A stretch of 64,000 bases of DNA, taken from Dendrobium chrysotoxum. Its lineage: Eukaryota > Streptophyta > Magnoliopsida > Asparagales > Orchidaceae. The notes under the pieces are model-generated. The model searched no databases and was not told the origin of the DNA. It saw only the letters and a program-made list of their open reading frames with translations. The stretch spans positions 54,524,365 to 54,588,364 of the forward strand of contig CM034298.1 in assembly GCA_019925795.1 (NCBI GenBank), written 5' to 3'. Below are positions 33,190 to 45,868 of the stretch, one piece after another. The position numbers and the translations under genes are program-made. How positions within the stretch are numbered: the stretch's first letter is position 1; the number at the start of each line of letters is the position of its first letter.

Positions 33190-34602
33190 TCCCTAATCCC
33201 TCCCATCTCCCGGTAATAAAACGACGAATAACCCATAGGAAATGATGACCATCCAGAACACCCCAAAGGAAAAAAGCCTTCCCCTCCTCCCACCGGTCAC
33301 CAGGCCGGTGACGCAAGGCCGCTGAGCATCACTGCCTGTCTCACAACCACAGTTGCCAAGTTTCTCACACAAGTTGGAAACAATTCCACGATATAAATCA
33401 TCAACGTATTGAACATTGTGCAAGCTCCAAAGAAATCCACCAACTCCAACACGATCTCTGACCAGCCCCCACCCCTCATCGCTATACAAGCGAGGCTAAA
33501 GCTTCCAGTCAAAGCTGTTAATCCCACCTTAGATATCCATCGGGTAATCACATATGCAAGAAAGAAGACAATAAAGGTCGACAGAAGCTCAGCCACCACG
33601 TTCAGCGCCACACTTATGTAAAGGTTGGAATTGAGATTCACAAGACTGAGCGGCATTCCATAGTACATCATTCTGATTTGAAAGCTCACTATCATGAATT
33701 TTCCCAGCCGTTACAACGCCCACCACTTTGCTCATAATCCTCGCTGTCGAGTATAAAACTCCTGTGACTTTATTTTGTCAAAGAAAATCACTGCCAAGTT
33801 TGAGAAAGTCTCTGTTTCTTTTAAAGTTGAGAGATTTTTTAGTGTTTTAATGGCTTCATTTTCCCTGCCTTTTAAAAGAAGCCAACGAGGGGATTCTTTT
33901 ATGAAGAAAAGGAGAAAAATATTGTAAAAGAGAGAGAGCATTGAGGTGTAGAGGTAGAGTAATCTCCAAGAGGATGCTCTATTTGGAAAGGACATGGTGA
34001 AAGGGTGAGAAAGCCTATAGTGTATCAGATGAAGCTAAGGATATTACTATCATTGCAGTGGCGATGGGAAACGAGTTCGGAGGAAAGGATAAAGGTGGAG
34101 GTACCGATGTTGGATCAGGAAAAGCTGCAGGAGAAGCAGAGGGCGACGAGATTGGGGTAGAAGGTGGTGAGGGCAGCTATGAGAGACATGTTAAGGAGGA
34201 GACTATGAGGGTCTATTTGCGGTCAAGGCGGGAGTCAACGAGGGTGGTGAGGAGGCCGCCATTAAGACATCCAGCGTAGAAGGAAGAGGCGAGGAGGGCG
34301 AGCGGAACAAGGGAGAAGCATTCGAGGGAGAAGTTGGAGATGGTGGAGATGTGGTAGGGGCGAGAGAAGGACTAAGAGGAGGGGAGGTTACAGGGAGTGG
34401 AATGGGAAGTGGTGTGATTGCAAGTAGGTAATTTGCAGTGCCATGGTGGTTGAGAGTTGGAGATGACATTGACAAAGGTTGTTGGTCGTCGAAGATCCAG
34501 GTGATGGTGGCGAAGAAGGGGAAGAGGAGATGGGTGGAGCGGGTGCCGACGGACATGTTGCGTTCCATAGGGTCTTCAACTCAGTTCGAGGAGAAATTAT
34601 TA
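33190..34602 (-). pseudogene. Organic cation/carnitine transporter (OCT-type MFS) pseudogene
   Basis: Minus-strand pieces in the right order cover most of a plant OCT protein. They are 'FFATITWIFDDQQPL' (about 34520, first helix with the family's W-x-F-D-x-Q-Q), 'SFYAGCLNGGLLTTLVDSRL' (about 34290, the G-x-L loop between helices 2 and 3), 'SNIGTSTFILSSELV' (about 34110), 'SSWRLLYLYTSMLSLFYN' and 'KESPRWLLLKGRENEA' (33990-33850), 'YYGMPLSLVNLNSNLYISVA' (33670), 'SEIVLELVDFFGACTMFN' (33460), and 'LFPTCVRNLATVVVRQAVML' (33360). At least four frame changes and several stops separate them. Most plant OCT genes have few or no introns, so lack of introns does not show a processed origin. No intact parent copy is in the window. 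Native role of the family: proton-coupled or facilitated transport of carnitine, polyamines and other organic cations at membranes. Confidence 0.85.
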
Positions 34603-34740
34603 TTTTTGAGACATTTAGGTCAATTAAGGAAAACTCACACACACAACGCATACATAAAGACTCGAATCCAAGACTCTTAGTTGGAAGCCTAAGCTCTCAA
34701 CTAACAGACCAAGGTGAGCTGTGTGGAGGAGAAATTATTA
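34588..34740 (-). mobile_element. tRNA-derived SINE with perfect 15-bp TSD
   Basis: GAGGAGAAATTATTA occurs at 34588-34602 and 34726-34740. The 123 bp between them, read on the minus strand, contain an A-box-like TTAGTTGAGAGCTTAGGC and a B-box-like GGATTCGAGTC at tRNA spacing (about 30 bp). A roughly 45-bp tRNA-unrelated part ending in CTCAAAAATA follows. It lies in or next to the 5' end of the transporter pseudogene. Confidence 0.75.
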
Positions 34741-34755
34741 CTTGTGGAGTTCGAA

Positions 34756-34965
34756 CAAGGGGTGCAAACAAGTTAAGTCGAGCTTGAGTCTCTAAGCTCG
34801 ACCTCGAATCGCTAACTGTTGAAGTGGCTCGAACTCGAGCTCGAGCTCAAGTTGAGCTTGAACTAGACTCAAATGTTATTTTTTTTGCTTGAGCTCGACT
34901 TGTTAGCTTAAGCTCAAATAAGGTGCTTGAACTTGGCTCGTATGTAGGCTCAATAGCCTTCTAAA
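34756..34965. mobile_element. hAT fragment, GAGCTCG family, copy 3 (one end only)
   Basis: CAAGGGGTGCAAACAAG at the left resembles the TAGGGGTGTAAG terminus; GAGCTTGAGTCTC, GAACTCGAGCTCGAGCTC and GAGCTCGACTTG follow. No matching right end was found, so it is truncated or too decayed. Confidence 0.5.
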
Positions 34966-36355
34966 CTGTGTTGTTGAATATGTGCTACCTAAAAATAGCT
35001 TTTTCTTGTAATGAGAATATTCAACTTTCTTCTAACTAAACTCATCCCATACTGTAGATGTTTTTTTTTCCTTTTTTGCTGTCTATTGGATTTTTTTTTA
35101 TTTTCAATGGTTTTTTCTTCATCCTAACAATCATTTACCTAATTTTCTCCTAGAACATTATCATTGTCATTTCCACCCTCATTGTATGATTGCAATTCTC
35201 CAATTTCCAAATTCAGGTGCTCATTAATACTATTTTCAATAAATGGATCTTCTAACATTCTATATGAAAAAATTATCAAATAAATTATAGATCCATTCAC
35301 AAATGAGAGGCCAGATAAAGAAGTGCATGCAACCCAAATAAAATAGTAATTAAGAAATTTAAGATCTACAGAATTCAAGAATGCAAATTTCATCACAAAA
35401 AAAAATGGAAACAAAATCGTCTTTCTTCCCTTAAAATGCTAAGGAAACTATGGACAACTCTTAAAAGATATGACATATATCATATACATGTAAAAGAAAA
35501 CTTTTGGTCCACACAACAGTCAATAAACGTATTTTTGTAAAATTGTATGATCCATATATTTGCTGCAAATGTCCTCATATAAGAGCTATTGTTGTCGTGA
35601 ACGAGTTTTTTATTTTTGAATGCTTAAAAACACAAAATAGAACAACTAATCACTTAAATACTTGTATTACTAGAGAAATGTTATCTTAATCAACAAAATT
35701 TCTCGTCACCATCTTCTTCATTCTATGCTAATAAATAAACAGAAGGGGAAAAGTATTGATTAAACATTTCAATAACAGAATTCCAACAATCACGAAATAA
35801 AATTTTTCTTAACATCCAATCATAAAAGAATTTTAATGAGAAAAAACTCTGTAATATTCAACAATTCCATATTATTTTCTAGGGACCACATATGCAAAAA
35901 ATGAAAGTCATACTCACATGAGAAATTAGCTTTGAAGAAGAAGAAGAACGAACAGATCCTTTTCGCCAGATTGGAATGATATGTCAATGTTACTATTGAA
36001 AAATATGGGAAAATTATGCTTATGGTTCTTTCTTGAGGAATAAGAAATGAAGATAGCGTAAAAAACAAGATAAAGGTTCAGAAAAATCTGAGAAAGCTAA
36101 GCTTGCACTCTTGCGGAATATGGCAAGTGAAGGAAAGAAAAATTGCTAGGTTTAGGGATTTTCTTACATTCCTTGGTACTCGTTGGAATAAAGACGGCCT
36201 CCGGCTTTGCCCTTCCTCAATGGAACTAAATGAGAGATGGAGTTGTGTGTCACCGCCTTCCCCCTTCAATCTTTGCTAATAGCATACGGCCGTGCGCTAT
36301 TTCGACTTTCGACCTTATATAAACCCTAAAATATTCAATCTCCCACTCAGTTATT
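34966..36355. other. AT-rich spacer, no gene recognised
   Basis: Minus-strand frames at 35139-35414, 35820-36068 and 36078-36269 have no family resemblance. A stretch near 36280-36330 (GCATACGGCCGTGCGC, then TTATATAAACCC) looks promoter-like on the plus strand but leads straight into an LTR. Confidence 0.4.
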
Positions 36356-39300
36356 TGTTGACCTCATTTTTGTATGAGGCCATTAGGATCCAACCCAGAT
36401 CTCAGATTAATCCAAGCCCTAGGATCTACTCCAGATCTTAGGATTTTGCCAGACACTAGATCTTAGGACCTACTCTAGATACTAGGATTCTTCTAGATCT
36501 TAGACCCTAAGATCCCCTAGACTCTAGATCTTAGGATTTTCCTAGATCTTAGGATGTTCTTAGACTCCACACTTTAGAATCTACCTAAGCCTTAGGATTC
36601 TCTTAGATTCTAGGTTCTTAGATCTACCCAGATTCTAGGATCAGCCCAGATCTTAAATCAATCTAGATCTAGGATCAATCCAGATCTTAACCCAATTCAA
36701 ACTCCAACCAAATCCAATTTTCAAATCTATTCAAACCTTAAGCTTTCTTGATTCCAATTAAAGTCTCAACCTTGATCTTGCCTCTAATCTAACCCAAGCC
36801 CTATCTAACCATTTTATGATCACCCAAATGATCATAAATGATTTAGATAATTTAAGCTCAAGCATTCAAATCCAAAATCCAATTCAGATCCAGATTTTCA
36901 GATCCAAACCCAAGGCTAGAGACTTAGGTCCTGAAAGCCTTTCCTAGCAAATTTTCAAATCCTTCAAAACCTAATCAAATGACCTCTGATTCAGAGTCTA
37001 TCAGTTCCACATCGATATGACATATCTCTAGAGGCAACCATCCAAATTTGAGCTTATTTTGAGGTCTCTAACCTCAGAAACTGAATTGATTTTCAAATGC
37101 TGTAAAACCTTCAAATGTTTACAGCCTATGCCACTGGACCTGCCACCCAGTGGATTTTGACCTTAGAGTTTTCTCCAAACCTCCAAATTACTTCCAGGAC
37201 CTTAATCCTGACCTATTGAACAATAAACTGCATTTTGTTGGATTCACTTTGACCTCCAGTGGATTCAAATCCAAATGACCAAAATACCCCTTAGGGGTTC
37301 AAATGCCTATCTCAAACCAAATGAGCTCCAAATCAAATGCAGCCACCTCTAACAAATTTCAATTGTCAAACCAGACCTGTTGAATCCAAAACCAGACCTT
37401 GGGTCAACCTGGTTGACTAAGTCAACCTAAGTTGACCCAAAGGCCCATTAAGGGCCCAAACAAGTCATTTTGACCAAATGACCTCCCTAGACCTTGGGAC
37501 CACCACCAATAGACTCAGAATATCATTTTGAATTGATTGAACTCAGTCCTTGACCCTGAGTCAACTTGGTTGACCAAGTCAACATGGTTGACCCATCAAG
37601 CCCATTAAGGGCTTGAATAGGTCATTTGATTTATGAGACCATTCCAGACCCTAAAACCACATCCATCAGGCTTAAAATATCAAATCAAACTTGTCCAGTC
37701 CAAACCCTGGCCCTGGGTCGACCTGGTTGACCTATCTAACCCTTAAGCATTTCTAAAATCCAGTCAAACCCTATATCTATCCAAATCCCATCAAATTTTG
37801 TTTGAACATCTCCCTTGATGATTTGGACTTGACTGGACCCTTGACCCAATCAAAACTTAACTTGGTTAGCTAAACCCAAGTTTAGCCAAATCTAGCCTAT
37901 TTGGATCAAATCAATTCACTCCATCAAATCACCACATTTCAAGCTTCAAATTAGCTTCAAACCATAGCCTAAACTTGCCCCAATTCTTGGCTTGTTAAAT
38001 CCATGTAAAGATTGACTAAGTCAACTTGTTAAGGTTTGGTCAAACCATCTTGAGGCCCTATGTTTTATTCAAATACCAAACCGATGCTTTGGAAATTAAC
38101 CCAACCCATCATAATCAGCTCTTTGAGACCTCCTTGCTGCCACCTTAGCTTCCATTGACCTTTGACTGGTCAAAATGGTTAACAAGAGGTTTAGAAAGGC
38201 TCTCATACCCAAGATCACATGCAAATCTCCTTGTCCCTTGATTTAAGCTACTGGTTTAGGTCTATTTAGGTTATAAAGCTGCCTTAGGAGCTCCCAAACC
38301 AAGCCTAAGGGCTGGTTTAACTAAATGAGGAAGTGGTCCCCCCATGAGCTTAAACCCTCCAATAGGAGTTCCCCCTTTGCCCCAGCCTTTTCTCCTGCTG
38401 TCCAACGGCTTGGGACACTTGTCCATCATCCAAGGGAGCCCTCTAATGCATCAGGGCCATCCCTCAAGCTTAGGACCATTTGAATAGGGAAAAAGGATCA
38501 AAAAGGCTATCATTGTAATCCCTAAACTCGCTCACTACCTAAAGCTCCTCCAGTTGCACTCACATTTTGTTTGAGCTTTCCAGAAGCCTCTCTAGCCTCC
38601 CGACCAAAACCCTGCCGTCAGAAGCTTGCCGACGACGATCTTCCGGCCACCCAAGCTTCAAATCCGTCCTAGGCCAAGATCTCCAAATCCAGAAGGTTTC
38701 AGACCAGGGGTTCTTCAGGAGATTTAAGCGTGGACAAACAACAATTTTAGAGAGCTCTTAAACGGATTAATCCGTCCATTATTAAGGTCGAAAACCTAAA
38801 CCCTAGTTTAGGACACTTAGTCTAAAATAGCTTTTTATAAAGCGCTTTCTAAACTAATCAAACACTTCGACATTTCTTCTGTTCACGTAGGCAATTCCTG
38901 TTTAAAATTTTATTAAATTCTATCGTGTATTTTGAGAGAACAAGAGGTTTCTTTCCTTTAGGGTTCGGGTTTCGCCAGCTTACAGCTGAGATAAATCCTG
39001 GCCGTTGATCTCAGTATTAACGATCCTGGTTTTGCCACCTCGCAACCTGGACGAACCACAGATCAGATCCTGCGGTTACTCTTTCGGTTTGGCTCGATCT
39101 GAGACGTCCATTTGAAACTGCGGGATCGACAGCTGCTGAGATCCTCCGTTTAACATGATCTAGATCGTCTGTATCAGACCGCGGGATATCCAACGGTAAG
39201 CGGGGTCTGCTGACGTGGTTAAGTGGCTGCGGGACCCAGCCGCGCCGCCATCGCAATCATTTACAATGATTGCACGACGGCACAATCATTGCAAATGATT

Positions 39301-42300
39301 GCCCGCGCCTTTGCTTTCTGCTGGACGAACCGAAGCTCGCCACGTGGCCGGCGGCACCGCCTTTTCCTTTTTATTATTAAAATTAATTAATTTTTTTTAA
39401 ATTGATTTTAAAATATAGAAAATTCTAAAAAAATATTGAAAAAATTATTTTAAAAATTATAAAATTAATATTTTATACTCAATTCTTTTTTTAATTAAAT
39501 ATTTTCTTAATAATATATTATTAATTAAATTCTTAAATACATTTTAAAGTTATTTAAATATTAATTAATAATTATTTTAAACTTTTTTTAAAAAATTAAA
39601 TATTAATTCCTTTATTTAAACATTAAATATTAAATTTTAAATTTTAAATGTCATATATTAATTATTAAATGTTTAAACATTTTAGTTATGATTATAAAAA
39701 AAACTTTAAGTTTTTTTTTAAATTAAAAATCAAATTTATTTATTCAATATTAATTAAATAACTTAATATTTAAATAATTAATTAAATAATTGATTAATTA
39801 GATTTAAAATTACATTTCAAAATTAGAATTTCATTACAAAATATTTAATAATTGAAAGATTATTTTAAGATATTATTATTTTAAAAATCTTTTCTTTAAA
39901 TATTTTTAAATATTGATATCTCATTAATAATTGATTAAATATTATTAATTTCAATGATTTAATTAAAAACATTTTATTATTTTAAATAATTCTAAGATTT
40001 TAGGAAATATTTAAGATTTAATTAACTGAATTTAAATTTACTTTAATCATTAATTAATTTTAAATTAATAAAAAAGCCCTCTTAAGTAATTTAAACTTTA
40101 AAAATTCATAATAAATTTATTTTAAATCAGAAAAATTAATATAATATATATCAAAATTTTTAGAAAATTGAGTACTTTAATTCGAGACTAATTTCAGAAA
40201 TCAAAACTTAATCTATTTTAATTTACATTAATTATTTAATTATTTTAATATTTAATTAATAGTTAATTAAATATTATATTAAACATTTTAAAAATTAAAA
40301 TTTTATTGTGATTATATATGCATGTTTATGTGATTGTGATTATATATGCATGTTTATGTATATGTTACGTCAAGGGTCTAGAAACTTTGATTCAAACCCA
40401 ATTAAACTTAGTATCATCATTAAGGATAATAATTAATGACTTGATTAAACAACTTAGAATATTTTCAATAATTAGGATTCATTTCCTATTGACTTGAAAC
40501 TTTGAGCACTTAAACATAGTGACATTCGCAGCCTTAGAAAAATTTCTCACTGAATTTTGAAGTCACTAAGCCCCTTAATTAATTTAATCAAAATTAAATC
40601 TTAATTAAGCTTTAAAACCTTCAAGAAATTGTAATAAATTAAATTTAAATCAAAAAATTACACATAATATTCCAAACTGACCAGAATTGAACCCTTAATC
40701 AAAGAAAAATAAAAGCCCCTTGACTGGACTTTAAAATCAAGTTTAATTTAATTTTAATTGAAATTTAATATTTAATTAATTTAATTAATTAAAAATAATT
40801 AAAAATTCTAAAAATTTCTCAAACACTTGATAATCACTCCTTAGATCATTCTTGACTTTTGGAGTTGATTTCAAGAAGTTTGGAGGTCATTTGGATTCAA
40901 ATCATCAAAAGGCCTCTAATTTAGCAAATTAAATAATTCAAATAATACTCAAAACTTTGAAAATTCATAACTAATTCAAATAAACTCTAAATTGAGCAAA
41001 CTCAAAGGAATACAACTCATCTTAAGGTCTAATATTTATTAAAAATATTAAGTTTCCAGAAATCAATCAAATTTGAAAAAATCAACTTTTGGTCAAATCT
41101 AGTTCAAAATCGAGTTAAAACTTCAAACCTTCATAATAAAATGTAGAAAAATCCAATTTCAGTATACTTACTGTCTAACTGATCGTATTAAGGTTTAATA
41201 TTTTAATAAAATATTAACTTTTTAGAAAACACTTTAAATCAAAATATCAACCTTTGACCCCTTAATTAAATGATTAAAATAATCTAGAAAATTTCAAAAT
41301 TCAATAAATCATTCAAAATTCCAGAAAATATTATTTCAACCTTAAAACCAGTAACCAACCAATCTTGATTAAAATTTAATCATTCTTCAAACCTTAATTA
41401 AACTCAAACTATTTAATTATACCGGGTACTACTAGGTAACCCAAGCCTACGAGGCTATTAAGTTAGCCCCAAGGAAGGTGAAATAAACTTTATGGCCTCG
41501 GTGTGCAACAAAGGTGGTATCCAACAAACAATCAAAATTAACTTTAAAATCAATTTTAAACTATTAAGACTTAAACTTCAATTAAAATCTCTCTCAAGCC
41601 TTTCAACCAATCAGAACTTTAAATAACTTCAATCAAATTATCCTATCTAGGACATATCCAAACCACACAGCCTACCTCACACATTTTAGATGGTTTTCTA
41701 GGACAACCAACTCTAGTCTTATGCTAGGCTAGTGTTTACTTTTCTGCTACTTGCGTGTGGCGGGTTTTCCATGATTTTCATTACATGCTGGTTGCTAGAT
41801 TTAAGTAATTGATGTTGATGTAATTATTTATTTATTTATTACACTCTGTGTTAATTTGATTATACGTTAGATCTATCCCTAGGCTAGGGATGATTTTTAC
41901 TAATTTAATCTTATGCAGGTGGCCATGCTCATACAGGGCATTAAATAAAAGGGGCAAAATCATAAATAATAAATTGTACAGGTGCTCCAAAAAATTGCTT
42001 AAGTCCCCCTTTAAAATTAAAAGAGCATGACCAAGTGTGGCTGTGAATTTGAGCATTTAAATTTTAATATATTAACTGCTTGGGATGTCAAATATTAACT
42101 GCTGATTATTAGGATAACCTTACAAGATCAAGTCTAGATTTTACTTTTCATGCGATGTTATTTGATATTATATTTGAGTTGTAAATTGTCAAGTGACATG
42201 AGAATGGAATATGAATATCCAATATAGATTCCAAAGAGGAGAAGACATCCCTTAGGGAAGAGTCTTCCTCCATTTGGAAGACTAAGTTAGGATAGCTTTC

Positions 42301-44175
42301 AAACATCTAATTTGGAATCCAAGGAGGAAGGGACATCCCTTAAGGGAGAGTCCCTATCCATTTGGAGGTTCAAATTGGGATGACCTTTCAAGTATCCAAA
42401 GAGAAAAGATAACACCCCTTTCGAGGGGGAGTTTCTTTTCATTTGGATATCCGGACCAGACGATCCAAGGATTTTCAAGAAGATGAAGAAGTGAAGAGCG
42501 AGAAGAATCATTCCCAAAGTCACTTAAGTCTTAGGAGTAGAATCCGGATTGTCGTTAGTGGTGCCCGACCACTTTTAATTTATGTAAATATGAGTTGTAA
42601 TAAGCAAGGTAATTTACCTATGGATATTTACTTAATTAATTTGATTATTTAATATATTGTGATTTAATTTTATTACGTATAGGGTTGCCTGTTTTTCTTA
42701 GTTCTTTGGCGTTTACCTGTCATTTTTATTTTAGCTTAGATTTTGTTAGGCACTCTGAGGATCAAAAATATTTTTGCTCATAACTAATATTTGGAATTTT
42801 AAGATTTAAATAACATAGAAACTTAACGACCTAGGGAATAGCTGGAATCGCCCGAGGTCGCATGCATATTACTGCACTTCTCTCTCTTTTTGCTATGAGA
42901 CACTTCCCCGCCTATGGATAGAGTCCAGATAATCTGACATATGATGATGATGTGTTGAATCTGGAGAAGTCTAGTCTTTTTAAAAAAATTATTTTATAAG
43001 CCTTTTTAAAAATTTCATGCATACCTGATTTGGAGATTTTAACCAGCATGCATCACATTAGAAACTAATTAAATTAAAATTTTAATTGCATTTTAGTCTA
43101 AGCATTCCACCCAACATAAGTCAAGGGGTCAATTAAGAATCTGCTCTAGATGTCGACCCCAACTTCTTAAACCAATCTTAAATAATGTCCCTGATCACTC
43201 TGCATTAAAGGACCGGACTCATAATTTTGATGCGTTTAGGTGGGTTAGTTGGCTCCCCAATCCAGGCCGGCGTAAGTCCAGGTTTTGTACTACATTAGTT
43301 AGGTTCGGACTACTATGTTCCAGTGTCCAAATTTAGATTTAGGATCTGGGACAGATTTCTTTTTGAGTCATAAGACCCCAACTTCCGAGAATATAATCCC
43401 AAATTTCTATTAAAATGCTCAACTCAAACTAAATCCCCTTTCAATCTAAAATCTAAAGCCCAATACTTAGCTTAGGTCAGGACACTTCTGAATTATTTCA
43501 GAATCCCAAAGTGTCTCCTATCTTTCCTCCTTTGATTCCAAAAATAACTGCTCATACTTGATCCAATCCCTATTTGAGTTTCAAACTCACCTCCTTGATA
43601 TCACTCCTCAAAAATCTTTTAAATAAAATTTCTGCCATTATTTTAATCGAGAGTTTTCATAGGAGACTCCGGTCTCCTCCGATATAATTAACTACGGGGG
43701 CTTGCGCTCGTAGGAGATTTGAAACCCACATCTAATTTTTCAAAACTAATTTTTAAAACTCAACTAGTCATCTTTGGGAAAGTCAAATTACTGACGATCG
43801 TTATTGTTATGTTCGAACGATTATTGACAAATGATATCTTCTCCCTTCGGGGAGATATATCTTTTGTTAAAATGAATTCAAATATAAAATTAACGATTGC
43901 TCCTCTTGATTATCGTAGATCGATATTTGATTGAACTTTACTTCGACCCTTCGAGGCCATGTGAGGTCCTCTCTTGAATCCGATTATAATATTTAAGATA
44001 AGATTCTTAATTCTAAATCTGAACCCCATCCTGAAATTTTATTTCCACCTCCCAAGGTTGTATAATATTTTTGATGGGATATTTGATTTTAGAATTAAAT
44101 TTTAATATCAATTCCAAAATTTCCAAAGAAAACTAAAATTTTCAAAATCCGCTTTCAAAAAATAATATTGTTTCA
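36356..44175 (+). repeat. Very long LTR (about 7.8 kb), giant family, plus orientation
   Basis: Starts TGTTGACCTCATTTTTGTAT. Along its whole length it matches, inverted, the 45869-53501 LTR. Checkpoints are CTTACTGTCTAACTGATCGT at 41170 against its reverse complement at 48762, CCCCAAGGAAGGTGAAATAA at 41470 against 48475, and GGGGCTTGCGCTCGTAGGAG at 43697 against 46306. No primer site follows its right end (a 20-bp spacer, then a copia-type LTR), so it is a solo LTR or the left remnant of an element. The copy is old: indels and many substitutions separate it from the 45-53 kb copy. Zones: TAGGATC/AGATCTTAGG words (36.4-36.7 kb), GGTTGACC/GTCAACC words (37.3-38.2 kb), a GC-richer zone at 38.9-39.3 kb, then very AT-rich sequence. 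Boundaries at the right end are uncertain by about 10 bp. Confidence 0.75.
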
Positions 44176-44445
44176 CCCAGCCCGCTTATTTATTCTGTTG
44201 CAAATCTGGTTTTGATGATGACAAACATGTTTCCAGTGTGTTTTGCTTGGCTAATCTGTTTCAGCCACAAAAGACCGCGAGCCACTCAAGCCAACTCAAG
44301 AGCGGGTCCAAGTGTGTCAAATGTATGATTTTTCTTTTTATTGAGTCAATTGTAATGTAACTGATTCCCTAGCTAAGTAACCTTGCACACACACACTCAG
44401 GGAGAGAGATTGAGTGAATTAGAGTTTCTGTTAAAAATTTGTTCA

Positions 44446-45100
44446 GATCGTCCTGGACGATCCAGTTAAAACAGAAACCCTAATTAGGGCGACTAAGTTA
44501 AGAGGGTCTGATTGAGCAGATCGTCCTGGACGATCTCCGGATCGTACGGGACGATATGCCCAAATCAGAAATTCTCAGCCGCCAGATCAAGTTAGGCAAG
44601 TTCTTATTTTTAGATACTTGGTCTGATCGTCCCGGACGATACGTGTATCGTCCCGGACGATCCAGTACAATTATGCCTAATTTAATCTGGTAATTAAGGA
44701 AAACAATTTATTTTTGGTTGATATGATCATATCATCCTGGACGATCGCAGGATCATCCCGGACGATCTTGATCGTCTAGTGTATTTAAGCTGTACGTCCA
44801 GAACTATGTACAGGATGATTTGGGGCATTTTTGAACTAATCGTACAGGACGATGACCCCATCGTCCCGGAAGATCAAGTCATTTTTTGGTCGTCCAGCAC
44901 AGATTTCTCTGGACGACCCGAACTGTCTTCTGGATGATTTCCCTCAATTTGCACTAATCGTCCCGGACGATCGCAGGATCGTACGGGACGATATGAACAA
45001 TTTTTTCTACTGATCGTCCAGAAGAGCCAGATCGTCCAGGCTGAAACAGCTGAATTTAAACTGATCGTACAGGACGATCTACCGATCGTCCTGGACGATC
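44446..45100. repeat. Array of palindrome doublets ATCGTCCYGGACGAT
   Basis: One single site (44447-44461), then six doublets of a 15-bp palindrome. Centres are 44527/44547, 44633/44654, 44738/44759, 44846/44867, 44964/44985 and 45071/45092. Core forms are ATCGTCCTGGACGAT, ATCGTCCCGGACGAT, ATCGTACGGGACGAT and ATCGTACAGGACGAT. Members of a doublet are 20-21 bp apart centre to centre; doublets recur every 105-118 bp. Half sites (CGTCCAG, CTGGACGAC) fill part of the gaps. Confidence 0.9.
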
Positions 45101-45365
45101 TTGGCCGACCAGTTGAGATTTAGGGCAAATTTTAAGCCCTCCTTTAAAAGAACTTTTTCCAATTTTTGGAAAAATCTTTTGCTGCCTTCCTTTCCTGAGA
45201 AACCCTAGAGAGACAGAGAGAGTTGGGAGAGAGAGGGAAGATCTTGTGAGGGGGAGTTAGTGAGGGATTCACTAAGGTTGCTCCGAGCATGGATCAGAGT
45301 CATCTTCTCCGCTCGTCGTCTTTCGTCTAGTCGGTGTTCGTCGTGGGAGGATCGTTCGCAAGAAG

Positions 45366-45520
45366 ATCCGGGGTTCTCTGCCCGCTTCAGGTGGAAGCAA
45401 AAGGAGTTCGTAGGCTCTCTGCCTGCTTCAGGAGGAAGCGAAAGGAGTTCGAAGGTTCTCTGCCTGCTTCAGGAGGAAGCGAAAGGAGGTCGGGTTCTCT
45501 GCCTCACCGTGTGGTGAAAA
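45366..45520 (+). repeat. About 42-bp tandem repeat near the LTR transcript start
   Basis: GGTTCTCTGCCTGCTTCAGG, then AGGAAGCGAAAGGAGTTCG, three full copies and a partial fourth. It lies after a GAGAGAG-rich leader. Overlapping plus-strand frames (45260-45747) arise from the repeat. Confidence 0.8.
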
Positions 45521-45868
45521 GGAGATTTTTGTACAGGCTTCTCCACCTTGCTGTGGGAGCAAAAGGAGAGACACTTCTGTTTAGTGCAATACTCGGAGGG
45601 GAGGCTCCGGGGAGTGGACGTAGGTCAAGTTGGCCGAACCATTATAAAATCTGGTTTGCTTTTCTGATTCAATTCTACACTTTAATTTTTTCTGATATTA
45701 ACTGCTTGGGTGAATATCTGTGGTTGATCTTTTTATCGTTGTTTTAATTCGTTTTCGCTGCACGTTATAAAAAGATTTTCATAGTTATCGTGAAATTTTA
45801 AAATAACCAATTCACCCCCCCTCTTGGTTAGCCTCGGGACTAGTTCACTAGGGCTTAACATCCCTGTT

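Larger units (their letters stand above)
44196..45860 (+). repeat. Copia-type (SIRE-like) solo LTR
   Basis: TGTTGCAAATCTGG, then TTTTGATGATGACAAACATG at the 5' end, and CCAATTCACCCCCCCTCTTG near the 3' end with a terminal CTTAACA. These are typical start and end words of SIRE/Maximus-type Ty1/copia LTRs. Neither a primer site nor internal coding sequence follows. Flanks TATTC and TCCCT do not match, so the insertion site was rearranged or the borders are a few bases off. It holds the palindrome doublets (44446-45100) and a tandem repeat (45366-45520). Confidence 0.6.

Noticed and set aside
34640..34720. tRNA gene on the minus strand
   Set aside because: The A and B boxes are degenerate, no cloverleaf could be drawn, and a perfect 15-bp duplication flanks the unit, so it is a SINE.
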